Shown one piece after another: positions 41,682-51,248 of a stretch of 64,000 nt of DNA. A program made the position numbers and the translations under genes. This stretch comes from Natronobeatus ordinarius (GTDB lineage Archaea > Halobacteriota > Halobacteria > Halobacteriales > Natrialbaceae). The notes beneath the pieces are model-generated. The model saw nothing but the letters and a program-made list of their open reading frames with translations, had not been told where the DNA came from and ran no database searches. The first letter of the stretch is position 1, and every line of letters starts with the position of its first letter. Location of the stretch: NCBI RefSeq assembly GCF_024362485.1, contig NZ_CP101456.1:3906001-3970000 (forward strand), given 5' to 3'.

Positions 41682-42007
41682 CGGCGAATCGAGAGCCATC
41701 TGGCGTCCTCGCGTACGACCACCTTCCGTTCACCGATTCGGAACGAACCGCGTTCTACCATCTCGTGTTCGATTCATCGACGCTCGTCACCCCTGACCGT
41801 ACCGTCGACGTCGCTGACGATCCCGACGACGACACCTTCCTCGAAGCTGCCGTCGCCGGAGCCGCCGACGTCATCGTGAGCGGCGACGATCACCTCCTCC
41901 GTCTCGAGCAGTACGAGGGTATCGACATCGTCGATCCGAACACCGTCCTCGAGAAGTGGGCACCGCGCGAAAACACAGCCGATGGCGAAGCCAATCAGGG
42001 CGCGTAG
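41678..42007 (+). pseudogene. PIN-domain (VapC-like) protein lacking its N-terminal catalytic part
   Basis: A 109-residue product. EPSGVLAYDHLPFTDSERTA and then VADDPDDDTFLEAAVAGAADVIVSGDDHLL match the middle and C-terminal part of PIN-family toxins, with the DDD and D acidic motifs. The first catalytic motif (DTNVL) and about 50 residues are missing, and a cleanly coupled ATG precedes the remnant. A full active site cannot form, so I call it a truncated gene. It overlaps the 3' end of the ABCE1 gene by 13 bp. No antitoxin gene is adjacent. Confidence 0.6.
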
Positions 42008-43809
42008 TAGTACTCGCCCTGCCGGCGCTGCTCGCGGTCGAGCTGGGAGTCGGGTTTGTTGATCCGCGGCCGGGAGGTCCGCTCGTCCCGGCGGAAGGTG
42101 ACCTCGAGGTTCGCCAAGAAATCGTTCATGCCCTCGCGCATAGACTGGGGTGTGCCGGCACGACCGTGGACGGCGGGCTCGCCGTCAAAGACCATCAGCC
42201 GATCCGCGAGCAGGTCCATCATGTAGATGTCGTGGTCGATCACGAGCACCGTCGCCCCCTGCTGTTCGGCGTAGCGGCGGATGGCGCTCGTCGCCTGCAC
42301 GCGCTGTTCGACGTCGAGGTGGGCCGAGGGCTCGTCGAGCAAGTAGAGGTCCGCGGAGTCAGAAAGACAGGCCGCGATGGCCACCCGCTGGCGCTCACCG
42401 CCGGAGAGGTCGGCGAGGTTCTGCTCCATGATCCGCTCGAGCTGGAGCGGTTTGGCGATCTCGGTGTTCCAGTAGGAGGAGCCGAACTGGTCGGTGATCG
42501 ACGCCAGAAAGGCGTCGACGCGCATGTGCTGGTCGATAGTGACGTACTGGGGTTTATACGAGATCCGGAGGTCGAGGTCGGCGTCGCCCTCGTCGGGTTC
42601 GAGTGCGCCAGTCAACAGCTTCGCGAACGTCGACTTCCCGATCCCGTTCGGGCCGACGATCCCCAGCACCTCGTTCCGGCGGATCTCCCCGCCGTCGACC
42701 TCGAGAGAGAACTCGCCCTCGCCGTAACTCTTCGTGAGATCGGGGTACTCGACGAGCGTGTCGGCGGCCCCCACCGACCGCGGCGCGTGTTCTTCGAACT
42801 CGATCGGGTTCGGCCGGATCCGCATGTTCTCGTTCTCGAGGTAGCCCGCAAGGTACTCGTTGATCCCGTTGCGCACCGATTTGGGCGTCGTGACGACACC
42901 GTAGGCGCCGGGCTCACCGTAGGCGACGTGGAGCGTGTCGGCGAGCAAGTCGAGGATCGCCAGGTCGTGTTCGACCACGAGCATCGACTTGCCCGCTTCC
43001 TCGGCGAGTTCGCGGATGAGCCGCGCCGCCGTCACTCGCTGGCCGATGTCGAGGTAGGGCGTGATCTCGTCTAAGAAGTAAAAGTCCGTCTCGCGGGCGA
43101 GCGTCGCCGCGAGCGCCACCCGCTGGAGTTCGCCGCCGGAGAGGTCATCGATCGACTGCTCCATCACGGGGCCGAGCGAGAGCCGCTCGACCAACGACTC
43201 TAAGGCGCCGCGTTCGTCCGTCTGCTCGAGCAGTTCACGGGTATTGCCGTCGAACTGGTTCGGAATCTGATCGACGTACTGGGGCTTGCGCGCGACCGTC
43301 ACGTCGCCGTCGCGGACGGCGACCAGGTAGTCCTGCAACTCGGTGCCACGATAGGCCTCGAGCACCTCGTCCCACTCCGGCGGGTCGCCGTAGCGCCCGA
43401 GGTTGGGCTCGAGTTCGCCCGCGAGGATCCGGACGGCCGTCGTCTTCCCGATGCCGTTCGGTCCCAGAATACCCGTCACCTGGCCGTCCTGGGGGGCGGG
43501 CAGGCCGTACAGCGAGAAGGCGTTCTCGCCGTAGCGGTGGGCGGGTTCCTCGGTGAGTTCCTGCGGGAGGTTGATGATCTCGATGGCGTCGAAGGGGCAC
43601 TTCTCGACGCAAATGCCACACTTCTCGCCCAGACAGATCTCCTCGGAGATGCGCACCTGGTCGGGTTGGCCCTCTTCGGTCTCCTCGCCACGCAGGGTGA
43701 TGCACTCTTTGCCCGTCCGATTCGGCGGGCAGTAGTTCTTGCACTCGTAGCTGCATCGATCCGGCTGACAGCGATCCAGATCGACGACGGCGATGCTGTC
43801 TTCGGCCAT
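41995..43809 (-). CDS. Ribosome-recycling ATPase ABCE1
   Basis: A 604-residue protein that splits ribosomes after termination. Two [4Fe-4S] clusters are given by C14, C19, C23 and C27 and by C59, C64, C67 and C71. NBD1 has Walker A GPNGIGKTT (116-124), LSGGELQR (223-230) and VVEHDLAILD. NBD2 has a second GPNGIGKST, LSGGERQRVAIAACL and a second VIDHDIYM. The archaeal hinge regions match. The acidic C-terminal tail ends EYYYAP. Length and motifs are complete. Confidence 0.97.
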   Translation of the reverse strand: MAEDSIAVVDLDRCQPDRCSYECKNYCPPNRTGKECITLRGEETEEGQPDQVRISEEICLGEKCGICVEKCPFDAIEIINLPQELTEEPAHRYGENAFSLYGLPAPQDGQVTGILGPNGIGKTTAVRILAGELEPNLGRYGDPPEWDEVLEAYRGTELQDYLVAVRDGDVTVARKPQYVDQIPNQFDGNTRELLEQTDERGALESLVERLSLGPVMEQSIDDLSGGELQRVALAATLARETDFYFLDEITPYLDIGQRVTAARLIRELAEEAGKSMLVVEHDLAILDLLADTLHVAYGEPGAYGVVTTPKSVRNGINEYLAGYLENENMRIRPNPIEFEEHAPRSVGAADTLVEYPDLTKSYGEGEFSLEVDGGEIRRNEVLGIVGPNGIGKSTFAKLLTGALEPDEGDADLDLRISYKPQYVTIDQHMRVDAFLASITDQFGSSYWNTEIAKPLQLERIMEQNLADLSGGERQRVAIAACLSDSADLYLLDEPSAHLDVEQRVQATSAIRRYAEQQGATVLVIDHDIYMMDLLADRLMVFDGEPAVHGRAGTPQSMREGMNDFLANLEVTFRRDERTSRPRINKPDSQLDREQRRQGEYYYAP

Positions 43810-43812
43810 GGG

Positions 43813-44148
43813 TTACGCTGTCGCCTGCGTCGTGAGCAGGATCCCCCACACCACGAACCAGATCGAGAACGTCATGAACGTGATGAAGAGGTAGTGTTTG
43901 AACCCGAACTCGTCTTCCTCGTAGATTCCCGCGAGGTTGATCAGCGGGAACTGGACGACGATCGCCCCGAGCACGATGAGGTACGCCCGCTGGTCGGTCG
44001 CGGCTGCGGACGCCTCCTCGAGCGTGGCCGGCTCGCCCGTGACGATCAGGGAGAGAAACGCCGCCGCGACACCCAGCAGGGCGGCGAAGGCCGTCACGCC
44101 GATCGAGCGGACGTGTTCGCCCCGGTCGCTGATCGATTCCGTCGACAT
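43813..44148 (-). CDS. EMC6-like small membrane protein
   Basis: A 111-residue protein starting MSTESISDRGEHVRSIGVTAFAAL. Three hydrophobic segments are visible: GVTAFAALLGVAAAFLSLIVTG, RAYLIVLGAIVVQFPLINLAGI and HYLFITFMTFSIWFVVWGILL, with an intervening YEEDEFGFK. Size and layout fit archaeal EMC6-like proteins, thought to take part in membrane-protein insertion or folding. It lies 3 nt upstream of ABCE1 in the same direction. A longer frame to 44346 is basic and unlikely. Confidence 0.65.
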   Translation of the reverse strand: MSTESISDRGEHVRSIGVTAFAALLGVAAAFLSLIVTGEPATLEEASAAATDQRAYLIVLGAIVVQFPLINLAGIYEEDEFGFKHYLFITFMTFSIWFVVWGILLTTQATA

Positions 44149-44401
44149 AGCTCGAACTCTGTCGTCGGGGGTGAAAAGGGGTTCGGGTTCGGGTGGGGGC
44201 TCGAGGAGTCGTGAGACGTGACTCCTGCCCACGTTGCCCGTGACGATAGTAACAACTGAAACGGGGTACACACTGCTCGCAGTGGAGCGGCCAGTACCGG
44301 CGGAATCTCGCCAGCACTGGCCGCTGAATCGCGAGCAGGTGTGCACTGACGTTCAGTGGCTACTATACCTACACCTCGCTGAAAAGACTCGGCGTCGTGG
44401 A

Positions 44402-47400
44402 CTACCCGATCACGACGTGATCGGCATCGACATCGACACCGATGTCGTCGAGATCCACGCCCGAATCGCCGGAGCCACTGTCCGGGTCACCGGGTCCGAC
44501 GGGCGGGCCATCCCCTGCGTCCGCGCTTCCGTCGAGGTCGACGGCACCGCCGCCGTCGCCAGGATCGGCACCCTCTCCGGCACCGACGGAGGGGCTCTCG
44601 CCTGGGTCCGCGCTCCCGTCGAATCCGGGGTCGACCGCACCGATCCCCCCGACGTCGTCGCCCTCACCTGGGTCGACCTGCGTCTCGTTTCCAACGCCGG
44701 GCGTGATGGTAATACTCGGAGTGTTCGGCGTCACGCCCGCCCGTTCGACCTCGACGTAGACAATCAGGTCGTTGAAGTTCGGGTCGTACGTTTCCCCGGG
44801 ATTGCCCTCGTAGGCATCGATCGCGTCGTTCCAGAGCGCGTCGATATCGTCCTCGTCACAGCCGACATCGCTACAGTCGATCGTGTTCTCGATGAGGAAC
44901 ACGAACTCGCCCGGGCCGAGGTCGAGTTCGTCCTCTCCTTCTTCGATCAGTCCGTGGTTTGCGAGTACTTCCGTTGCGCTCAACTGGTGATCCGTTCCCG
45001 CGGGGAGTGCCGGGATCGTGTTGTTCTCGGCGCTGCGAACCCGGACGTTCTGTAGATTCTGGTCCTGTGAGGCGTCGATCGGTCCAAACACCGGAGTACC
45101 GGGCACGTTATCACACCAGCTGAACCAGATCGACTCACCCGTGTAATGTGGTAACTCACTGCTGTGCGTATACTGACTGTCACAGATCCAATATCTCGAA
45201 TTTCGCAAGGTGAGCTCGGTTTCTTCGTCGACGGTGAACTCGTAGGTGTAACTATCGTCGCTCTTGTCCTGCCAGGTCGGCCCGATGTTGATGTTGTTGC
45301 CGCCGTTTGGGTTCTGGAACGAGTGTTCCGTTTCGTCGTTCGTCACGACGTCTAACGTCATCGGCGCAACGTGTCCCTGAGTGCTGGAAACCTGCGATCC
45401 GAGCACGTCGACGGTCACGTTCGCGTCCTCGATCTCACCCAGCCCAACTCGGCCTGGATCGACACCAGCCGTAACGTCGAACGTCGTCGAGACGCTCTCG
45501 AGTTGAGTCTCACCCTCGTGTTCGTTCTCCGTGTAGATCGTCGTCTCGTAGGGGCCGTCGAGGAGTGCACTACCGTTCAGCTCGAACTCGACGGGCGCCT
45601 CAGTCCCGTAGGACCGGTTCACGACCTTCGAGCCGAGCTCGCCGTAGATGTCCTCGTCTACCTCCTCTGGCATCTCCTCGAGGTACTCGAGTGCGAGGAA
45701 CACCTCCTGGTCTCCGGTTTCGACGCCGACGTTCTGCAGGTCGGCGGCGATCGTGACGTTTCCGTCGACCGTCGCGTTCGGGTTCGAGAGGTCGAAGTAG
45801 GTGCCTGGCTTGCCGGCGTAGAACGAGCCGGTCACCGCGTGATCGTCGGTCGAGAGCTCGTACTCGTACACCGACCCGGCCTCGAAGTCGTCGGGCGCTA
45901 AGTCGAACGTCACCGCCGTCCGCTCGCCGCTCTCGAGCGTCGTTTCGCGATCGCTCTCGATTCCGGCGTCTGGAATCGCCAGGCTGACGTCCTGACTCTC
46001 TTCGGTGAGGTACGCGTTCATCACCTCGGCTTCGAGTTCAAACGATCCGTCGTCGAGCGTCACGAGCTGGTCGGTTCCGGTGCCCCGGTCCTCGGTGACG
46101 AAAAAGCCCTCCTGGTCTCCAGTTGCCAGCCCCTCGACCGAACCGCTCACGGCATCGTTCTCGGTCGAGATCGTGAACTCGTTCTCCCCGAGCGGCAGGG
46201 CGCTCTGGTTCATCGTCCACGCAACCGTCCCGTCGGCACCCCGGTCGAGAGTGAGCCACTCGGTCGTTTCGGCGTCGAACTCGTCGAACGAGAGCGTCAC
46301 GTTCTGACTCCCCTCCTCGACGCCGACGTTTCGCACGGCCGCGCTGATCGACACGTCGTCATCATCGGCCGACGGCTCGACGTCGACGCCGTCGGCGAAC
46401 TCGAACGTCGAGCCTGAGCTGCCGACGTAGAACGAACCACTCACGCCGTGTTCGGCCGTCGTCACGTTGTACTCGTACACCGACCCGACCTCGAAGTCCT
46501 CGGGCTCTAAGTCGAACGCGACCGACTCGCTCTCGTTGAATCCGAGCGTCACTGTCTGGTCCGTCTCGATCCCCGCCTCCGAAATCGCCAGCTCGACGTC
46601 CTGGCTCTCCGAATCGGGGTACGTGCTCAGGACGTCGACCTCGAGCGTGAACGGCCCGTCCTCGGCGGTGACGAGCTGTTCGCCGCCGACGCCACGGTCC
46701 TCGACGATCAGGAAGCCGTGCCAGCCACCGGTTCCCGTCCCCTCGACGGTTCCGCTCGCGACGGCATCCCCTGTGTCGACCGTGAAGCTGTGGTCGCCCT
46801 CCGGCAACGCACTCGCGTTCACCGTCCACTCGACCGTTCCCTCCGCACCGTAGTCGAGCGTCAGGTACTGAGTCGCACTGATGCCCTCGAGCGGCGGATC
46901 GTCGAACTCGAGGGTGACGTTCCGGTCACCGTCCTCGATCCCGAGGTTCGTGACCGTCGCGGTGATCGTCACGTCGTCGCCATCCACCGACGTCTCGACG
47001 TCGTCGTCCGACAGCTCGAAGTGTGAGTCTGCTTTCCCGTAGTAGAACGAGCCCGGACCAGACTGGTGATCTTCCGTCTCGATGGTGTACTCGTAGACGT
47101 TGCCGACCTGGAGTGTGTCCTTGTACTGACCGTAAGTAAATCGCAACTCGGGGTGACCGATTGATTTCGGTTCACCGGGTTGAACAGTAATCTCGTACGG
47201 CTCTGGAAGCTCCAGAATCGGTCCACTCTCGTCGGAGATCGTTACCGTGACGTCCTGCGTCGCTGGCCCATCACCAGTGTTGTTTATCACTGCATTGATG
47301 TTAAACCCGTCCCGTGGGCTATCGTCGAGGCGGTGAGGGTGGTCCAGTCCTGACGGGGTCGAGATCCCGTTGTCTGCTTCGACGATGAGCGTCGCCGTCT

Positions 47401-48151
47401 CGAACGGGTCTTTAACGCCCATGAGCCTCACTTCCACGAACTCGTCGTACGCGTCGACGTTGTCGTCACCGAACTCAGATCGCAGGTAACGTTCCCAGCC
47501 TTCGTGATAGGAGCTCTCGATCCTGAACGCGACGTCGGTCGCGTTCCCACAATCGGTGTCGGTAGCGGCGGCGTAGATCTCGTCGGTCAGCGCCGTCGCC
47601 CTGCTGTGGTTGGCTTTCGCGATTCGATCGCCAGCAGCCGACGGCTCCTCTTCGAGCGCCATGACGTGGAGCTGGAGCGTCTCGTTCTCGTAGCCGATGT
47701 TCGGCTCAGAGTACACCGTCGTCGTGTCGTCGGTCCGCTCCCAGATGCCGCCGCCCTGGTGGGCGATCGTTCGATCCTCGAGCTCGTACTCGATTGCCCC
47801 CAGAGTGCCGTGCACGTGACACGACCCGCTGTAATCGGGATCCCCGTCGGTGGCGTTGAACCAGACGATCTCGATCGTCCCGTCGTCCGTGACCGAGGCG
47901 TCGTCGTCCGGGAGCGCGTAGCCGTCGCTCGAGGCCGCCGCCGTCCAGATCACGTGGTCGGTCTGCCCCATGTAGTTGTGTGCCTGCTCTCTGTCGATGT
48001 TCGAACCGAGCGCATCGAGGATCGCTGCTCCGGTAACCAGAAGCAAGATCGCTCCCAGGATCGCTAGCCCGGTGAGCAAGACGAACCCGACCTGTGGGGT
48101 GAGCCCACGATCGCTAGTCGAATTGCGGTTAGAGTTCCATTCGGCGCTCAT
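44402..48151 (-). CDS. Large surface protein with pilin-like N-terminus and CARDB-like repeats (DUF7289-like)
   Basis: A 1249-residue secreted or surface-anchored protein. The N-terminus SDRGLTPQVGFVLLTGLAIL is a class III (pilin-like) signal and membrane helix. The first 400 residues match the haloarchaeal DUF7289-type region. Residues of about 400-900 carry repeated beta modules, each with TVTNLGIEDG or RNVGVEEGSQNV, EWLTLDRGADGTV and VEDRGVGGEQLV patterns, as in CARDB/COG1470-type repeats. The last 170 residues are acidic and Gly/Pro/Asp-rich, ending DIGVDVDADHVVIG. It may be a stalk or fibre-associated protein. A TATA-like box lies 32 nt upstream. Confidence 0.75.
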   Translation of the reverse strand: MSAEWNSNRNSTSDRGLTPQVGFVLLTGLAILGAILLLVTGAAILDALGSNIDREQAHNYMGQTDHVIWTAAASSDGYALPDDDASVTDDGTIEIVWFNATDGDPDYSGSCHVHGTLGAIEYELEDRTIAHQGGGIWERTDDTTTVYSEPNIGYENETLQLHVMALEEEPSAAGDRIAKANHSRATALTDEIYAAATDTDCGNATDVAFRIESSYHEGWERYLRSEFGDDNVDAYDEFVEVRLMGVKDPFETATLIVEADNGISTPSGLDHPHRLDDSPRDGFNINAVINNTGDGPATQDVTVTISDESGPILELPEPYEITVQPGEPKSIGHPELRFTYGQYKDTLQVGNVYEYTIETEDHQSGPGSFYYGKADSHFELSDDDVETSVDGDDVTITATVTNLGIEDGDRNVTLEFDDPPLEGISATQYLTLDYGAEGTVEWTVNASALPEGDHSFTVDTGDAVASGTVEGTGTGGWHGFLIVEDRGVGGEQLVTAEDGPFTLEVDVLSTYPDSESQDVELAISEAGIETDQTVTLGFNESESVAFDLEPEDFEVGSVYEYNVTTAEHGVSGSFYVGSSGSTFEFADGVDVEPSADDDDVSISAAVRNVGVEEGSQNVTLSFDEFDAETTEWLTLDRGADGTVAWTMNQSALPLGENEFTISTENDAVSGSVEGLATGDQEGFFVTEDRGTGTDQLVTLDDGSFELEAEVMNAYLTEESQDVSLAIPDAGIESDRETTLESGERTAVTFDLAPDDFEAGSVYEYELSTDDHAVTGSFYAGKPGTYFDLSNPNATVDGNVTIAADLQNVGVETGDQEVFLALEYLEEMPEEVDEDIYGELGSKVVNRSYGTEAPVEFELNGSALLDGPYETTIYTENEHEGETQLESVSTTFDVTAGVDPGRVGLGEIEDANVTVDVLGSQVSSTQGHVAPMTLDVVTNDETEHSFQNPNGGNNINIGPTWQDKSDDSYTYEFTVDEETELTLRNSRYWICDSQYTHSSELPHYTGESIWFSWCDNVPGTPVFGPIDASQDQNLQNVRVRSAENNTIPALPAGTDHQLSATEVLANHGLIEEGEDELDLGPGEFVFLIENTIDCSDVGCDEDDIDALWNDAIDAYEGNPGETYDPNFNDLIVYVEVERAGVTPNTPSITITPGVGNETQVDPGEGDDVGGIGAVDPGFDGSADPGESPSVGAGEGADPGDGGGAVDLDGSADAGDGPPVGPGDPDSGSGDSGVDLDDIGVDVDADHVVIG

Positions 48152-48532
48152 CTATCAGTGCTCAAGTCAAACGCACCCTATATATAACCAATAGATACCG
48201 ACCATGGCCAAGGAGAGCTTGAATCAGATACTACGGTCCATTGATCAAACGTCTCAGTTCTCTATGACGCTGGAATCGGGAGAATCGACGACGACGTGAG
48301 AGGGTGGTTCCCGCACTAACCGTGATCGCACAGCAGAGACTGAGCGAGGGCGATCTCGAGTGAAACACGGCGGTTGTCGGTTTCGCGGACACGCGACGAT
48401 CGCCGTGTCGGGACGCTCTCCAGCGAACCCGTGGTCACCGACAGTGACGAGTTCTCGAGCGTCGACAGAGTGTAAATGGTCAGAGTGAGGTAACGTGCGT
48501 ACAACTGACCAACTTGAGTCAGAACGCTGGCC
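48152..48532. other. Non-coding stretch between two surface-protein genes
   Basis: A 381-bp gap with AT-rich ends and no gene visible. The promoter of the 44402-48151 gene is at its left end, and the stop of the 48533-49321 gene borders its right end. Confidence 0.5.
48179..48187 (-). promoter_or_regulatory. TATA box of the 1249-residue surface protein gene
   Basis: TTATATATA on the minus strand, centred 32 nt before the ATG at 48151. Confidence 0.55.
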
Positions 48533-49321
48533 TCAGTCGAAAGTTGCTTGGATGCCTAAATCAACATTATCACGCTCGGCTAATTCAAGGGTAACGACGA
48601 TATCCGCGTCAGTCACTGGGACAAAATCTTGATTTTCGATGATGATATTAGATGGACGGCTACCGCCACCACCTGGGCCTCTGAATCGAGAAATGGTCAC
48701 CTCGATTTGAGAACTAAATGTGACGGGTAAATCACCGCCGTCAAATTCGACCTCACGTTCATCAAACGATACATCTTCGACATTTGTTTGGACGGCATAG
48801 CCATCTATAGTTGCTTCGTTACCCCCAGTCGTATCAATGTCGAATGTGATTGAATTATCGCCCCGGTTTCCTACGGGCCGGATATTACCATCAATTCCAA
48901 ATACAATGTTATCGCTAAAATCGCGCACCAGCGTTATTTCGCCTTTCGGCGTTCCGTCCTCAAATAGCTGGTCGCTGGTCCCACCGTCAAACAGCGTGGC
49001 CGTGATGACAACGTCCGAAACGCCCCCATCAGACTCGATGGTGACGGTTCGTTCCTCGCCAGGTGAGAGTGCAAACTCCGAGGGAGTGAAAGAATCGGCA
49101 TTCAGACCTACTTTCATATTCAAAGGGGTGTTGTTCTCGAACACCGGATCGTTGGCTTCATCATCGGCGTTCTGGATCCCAAGCAGCGCACCGTTTGCAT
49201 CTTCAGTTGCGTTGACGGCGATCCCACGCCCGGCACTGAGCGAATCAAACGCACCGGTACTGTGTAGTGCACCGGCAGCGATTGATGCAGCCCCCAGACC
49301 GATGAATGCCCGACGCTTCAT
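48533..49321 (-). CDS. Secreted DUF1102/TasA-like subunit protein (262 aa)
   Basis: A 262-residue protein with an N-terminal RR-containing export signal (MKRRAFIGLGAASIAAGALH) ending STGAFDSLSAGRGIAVN, the pattern also seen in the two short secreted proteins at 50.7 and 51.2 kb. The mature part is a beta-rich acidic domain (FENNTPLNMKVGLN, FALSPGEERTVTIES, GYAVQTNVEDVSF). The family is DUF1102-like; TasA and archaeal bundling-pilus subunits share this type. The gene is AT-richer than its neighbours. The fibre role is inferred. Confidence 0.6.
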   Translation of the reverse strand: MKRRAFIGLGAASIAAGALHSTGAFDSLSAGRGIAVNATEDANGALLGIQNADDEANDPVFENNTPLNMKVGLNADSFTPSEFALSPGEERTVTIESDGGVSDVVITATLFDGGTSDQLFEDGTPKGEITLVRDFSDNIVFGIDGNIRPVGNRGDNSITFDIDTTGGNEATIDGYAVQTNVEDVSFDEREVEFDGGDLPVTFSSQIEVTISRFRGPGGGGSRPSNIIIENQDFVPVTDADIVVTLELAERDNVDLGIQATFD

Positions 49322-49414
49322 GGTTTATTGAAAGTTCTTTAATAGCATAAGTTCACCGACACTCTTGACACCACGTTGCACATTGGATTTGAATATCATA
49401 CAATTTGACATGAG

Positions 49415-49951
49415 TTACGGTGGTTTCTCCATCTTCCCGAGGCGCATCCGCCGACTCTGCAGCACGTGGACGACCGCCGAGCCCGCGAACAGCGCGAACA
49501 GGAGCGTCGCCCAGCCGAGTTCGGGGACCGTCTCAGTCGGAATCCACTCGAGCCAGAGCCCACCCAACACGATCCCCGCGAACGCCGACAGGCCCAGATA
49601 GTACAGCCCCCAGGGGATCGAGTCCGCGGGGACGACGTCGAGGTAGATGTCGAGTTCGGCTGCCTCGTCGGTGAGCTCGACGGTCCGGTTGTCGAACTCG
49701 ATCACGTTCGCGCGCTCGAGCGTGGGCAGGTGTTGCTGTTGTAACGCGGTGTAGACGCGTTTGCGTTCGGCGGAGGTCAGCTCCTCGACCTCCTTGTCGA
49801 GTTCCCAGGCGGCGACGTGCTCGGCGAGGTCGCCGAGGCTGACGGGCTCGTCCTCGCGCTTGCAGTAGTGGATCGCGTACCGGCGGCGGTGATTGCTCAG
49901 CAGGTCGAAAATTTCTCCGCGACCCGGCCGGCTGTCTGCCTGTGTCGCCAT
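49415..49951 (-). CDS. DUF7344 winged-helix protein with membrane anchor
   Basis: A 178-residue protein starting MATQADSRPGRGEIFDLLSN. Residues of about 10-95 are the winged helix DUF7344: EIFDLLSNHRRRYAIHYCKRE, VSLGDLAEHVAAWELDKE and KRVYTALQQQHLPTLERANV. Two hydrophobic segments follow (WGLYYLGLSAFAGIVLGGLWLEW and WATLLFALFAGSAVVHVL). Such proteins regulate transcription in response to a membrane cue. It lies between the surface-subunit genes and may control them. A longer frame to 50017 is not haloarchaeal in style. Confidence 0.78.
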   Translation of the reverse strand: MATQADSRPGRGEIFDLLSNHRRRYAIHYCKREDEPVSLGDLAEHVAAWELDKEVEELTSAERKRVYTALQQQHLPTLERANVIEFDNRTVELTDEAAELDIYLDVVPADSIPWGLYYLGLSAFAGIVLGGLWLEWIPTETVPELGWATLLFALFAGSAVVHVLQSRRMRLGKMEKPP

Positions 49952-50717
49952 GGAACCCCTGTCGTAAACTGACGAGCGCTCGATGGATAAGCGTTCTGTA
50001 CTGTCATAAGTTCTCATATGTCTTTCAAGATTGGCCTGCGTCGTGACTCAGCATCCAGAGCGCGACCAAGCGGCGCTTGAAATCGGGTGTCGCGTATGGA
50101 TTTCCGGACTCGAGATCCAACGCCACCTCGCGTGTCGACGAGTCCGGCCACAACGCCTTAGTACGCGAACGGGCCGGCCAGAATTTTTACTATCGATCAG
50201 GGTGTATCGAGGTCCGGGGTCAGCGGGAACCGGGATTCGCGCACCGTGGGGATGGGTGGCGACCTGGTCACACCACCGTTCGGCAGCGGGCGACACATCG
50301 TCTTTCCTTTCGACGCAGGGGTAGACTCGAAGAGCGTAGCGCCGAGCTCGAGTTCGAGATCGTGAGCTCCTGCCGTGGAACCGACGCCGTGCTCGAGCGA
50401 GCGGTTCGTGGGAAGAGTGCTCGAGCAGACGTGCCGTCGCTGTCACCGGTGATAGCGGCAGAAAGTCACTATCAACCACGTGAAGACTTCCCGTGTGAGT
50501 CGGTGTCGTCACCCAATCCAAAACGCCCGAGAACGCCGTTTTCGGCACCTCAGGCCGTCCTTGAAGCCGGTGTCGGTGTGGCTGACTCGAGTATTGGCAA
50601 CCCTGTAGCAAGTCTCGATACTCAATACAAAGTGGGTAGGGTGTCTCTTCTGGAGTAAGGGCCAACCGGTATCCGGCGGCTAACGGGTCCGGCACAGGCC
50701 GTACGGAGACCATACCC
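49952..50717. other. Long gap upstream of the paired surface-subunit genes
   Basis: A 766-bp stretch. A 193-codon frame on the plus strand (50077-50658) and a minus-strand frame both have basic, arginine-rich products unlike real haloarchaeal proteins, so I do not call a gene. The part near 50180-50210 (GGCCAGAATTTTTACTATCG) is AT-rich. The promoter of the 50718 gene should lie near the right end but no clear TATA box is visible. Confidence 0.4.
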
Positions 50718-51224
50718 ATGAAAATGAACAGACGGAATGTGTTAGTCGGAATCGGCGCGATCGTCGCGGGTGGCGGAGCCGCGCTCGGGACGGGTGCGTT
50801 CAGTCAAGTTGAGGCGACGCGGACAGTGAGTGTCGAGACGGCAGGAGACGCGGATGCCTTCCTCGCGCTCACTGCCGTGGATGGAGCCGAGGACTACGTC
50901 AACGAGCCGGAAGATGGTCAGATCGAGATAGACATCGGTGGCGGAGAAGACGGCGTCAACCAGAACGCCGTGACAACGTTCAACGAGTTAGTCGAGATCA
51001 CAAATAACGGGACGAACCAGGTTACCAGCATCGACCTTGAGCTCGAGGGCGACGGTGCCGAGGTCTTGACCGTGGTCGGAGACGAAGGCTTTGACACTCT
51101 CACCATGGGAGCAGGTGACTCGGTCACGTTTGGCCTCGAGATCGACCTTGTGGAACAGGGGAACGACGGGGACCTTCCTGACCCGTTCGATCCGACAATT
51201 ACGATCACGGCCAACACTGAGTAA
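50718..51224 (+). CDS. Secreted DUF1102/TasA-like subunit protein A (168 aa)
   Basis: A 168-residue protein. The N-terminus MKMNRRNVLVGIGAIVAGGG is a RR-containing export signal, then GTGAFSQVEATRTVSVETAG. The mature domain is beta-rich and acidic, with DAFLALTAVDGAEDYVNEPE, VEITNNGTNQVTSIDLELEG and TMGAGDSVTFGLEIDL. It is a paralogue of the next gene (24-bp gap). The DUF1102-like pattern and a SipW-like peptidase downstream suggest an extracellular fibre subunit. The cleavage site is not certain, and the fibre function is inferred. Confidence 0.68.
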   Translation: MKMNRRNVLVGIGAIVAGGGAALGTGAFSQVEATRTVSVETAGDADAFLALTAVDGAEDYVNEPEDGQIEIDIGGGEDGVNQNAVTTFNELVEITNNGTNQVTSIDLELEGDGAEVLTVVGDEGFDTLTMGAGDSVTFGLEIDLVEQGNDGDLPDPFDPTITITANTE

Positions 51225-51248
51225 ACGTACAACAGTGAATTATTAACC

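Noticed and set aside
50077-50658. 193-residue plus-strand frame upstream of the paired subunit genes
   Set aside because: The product is basic, lacks haloarchaeal bias, shows no family motif, and a minus-strand frame covers the same DNA equally well.
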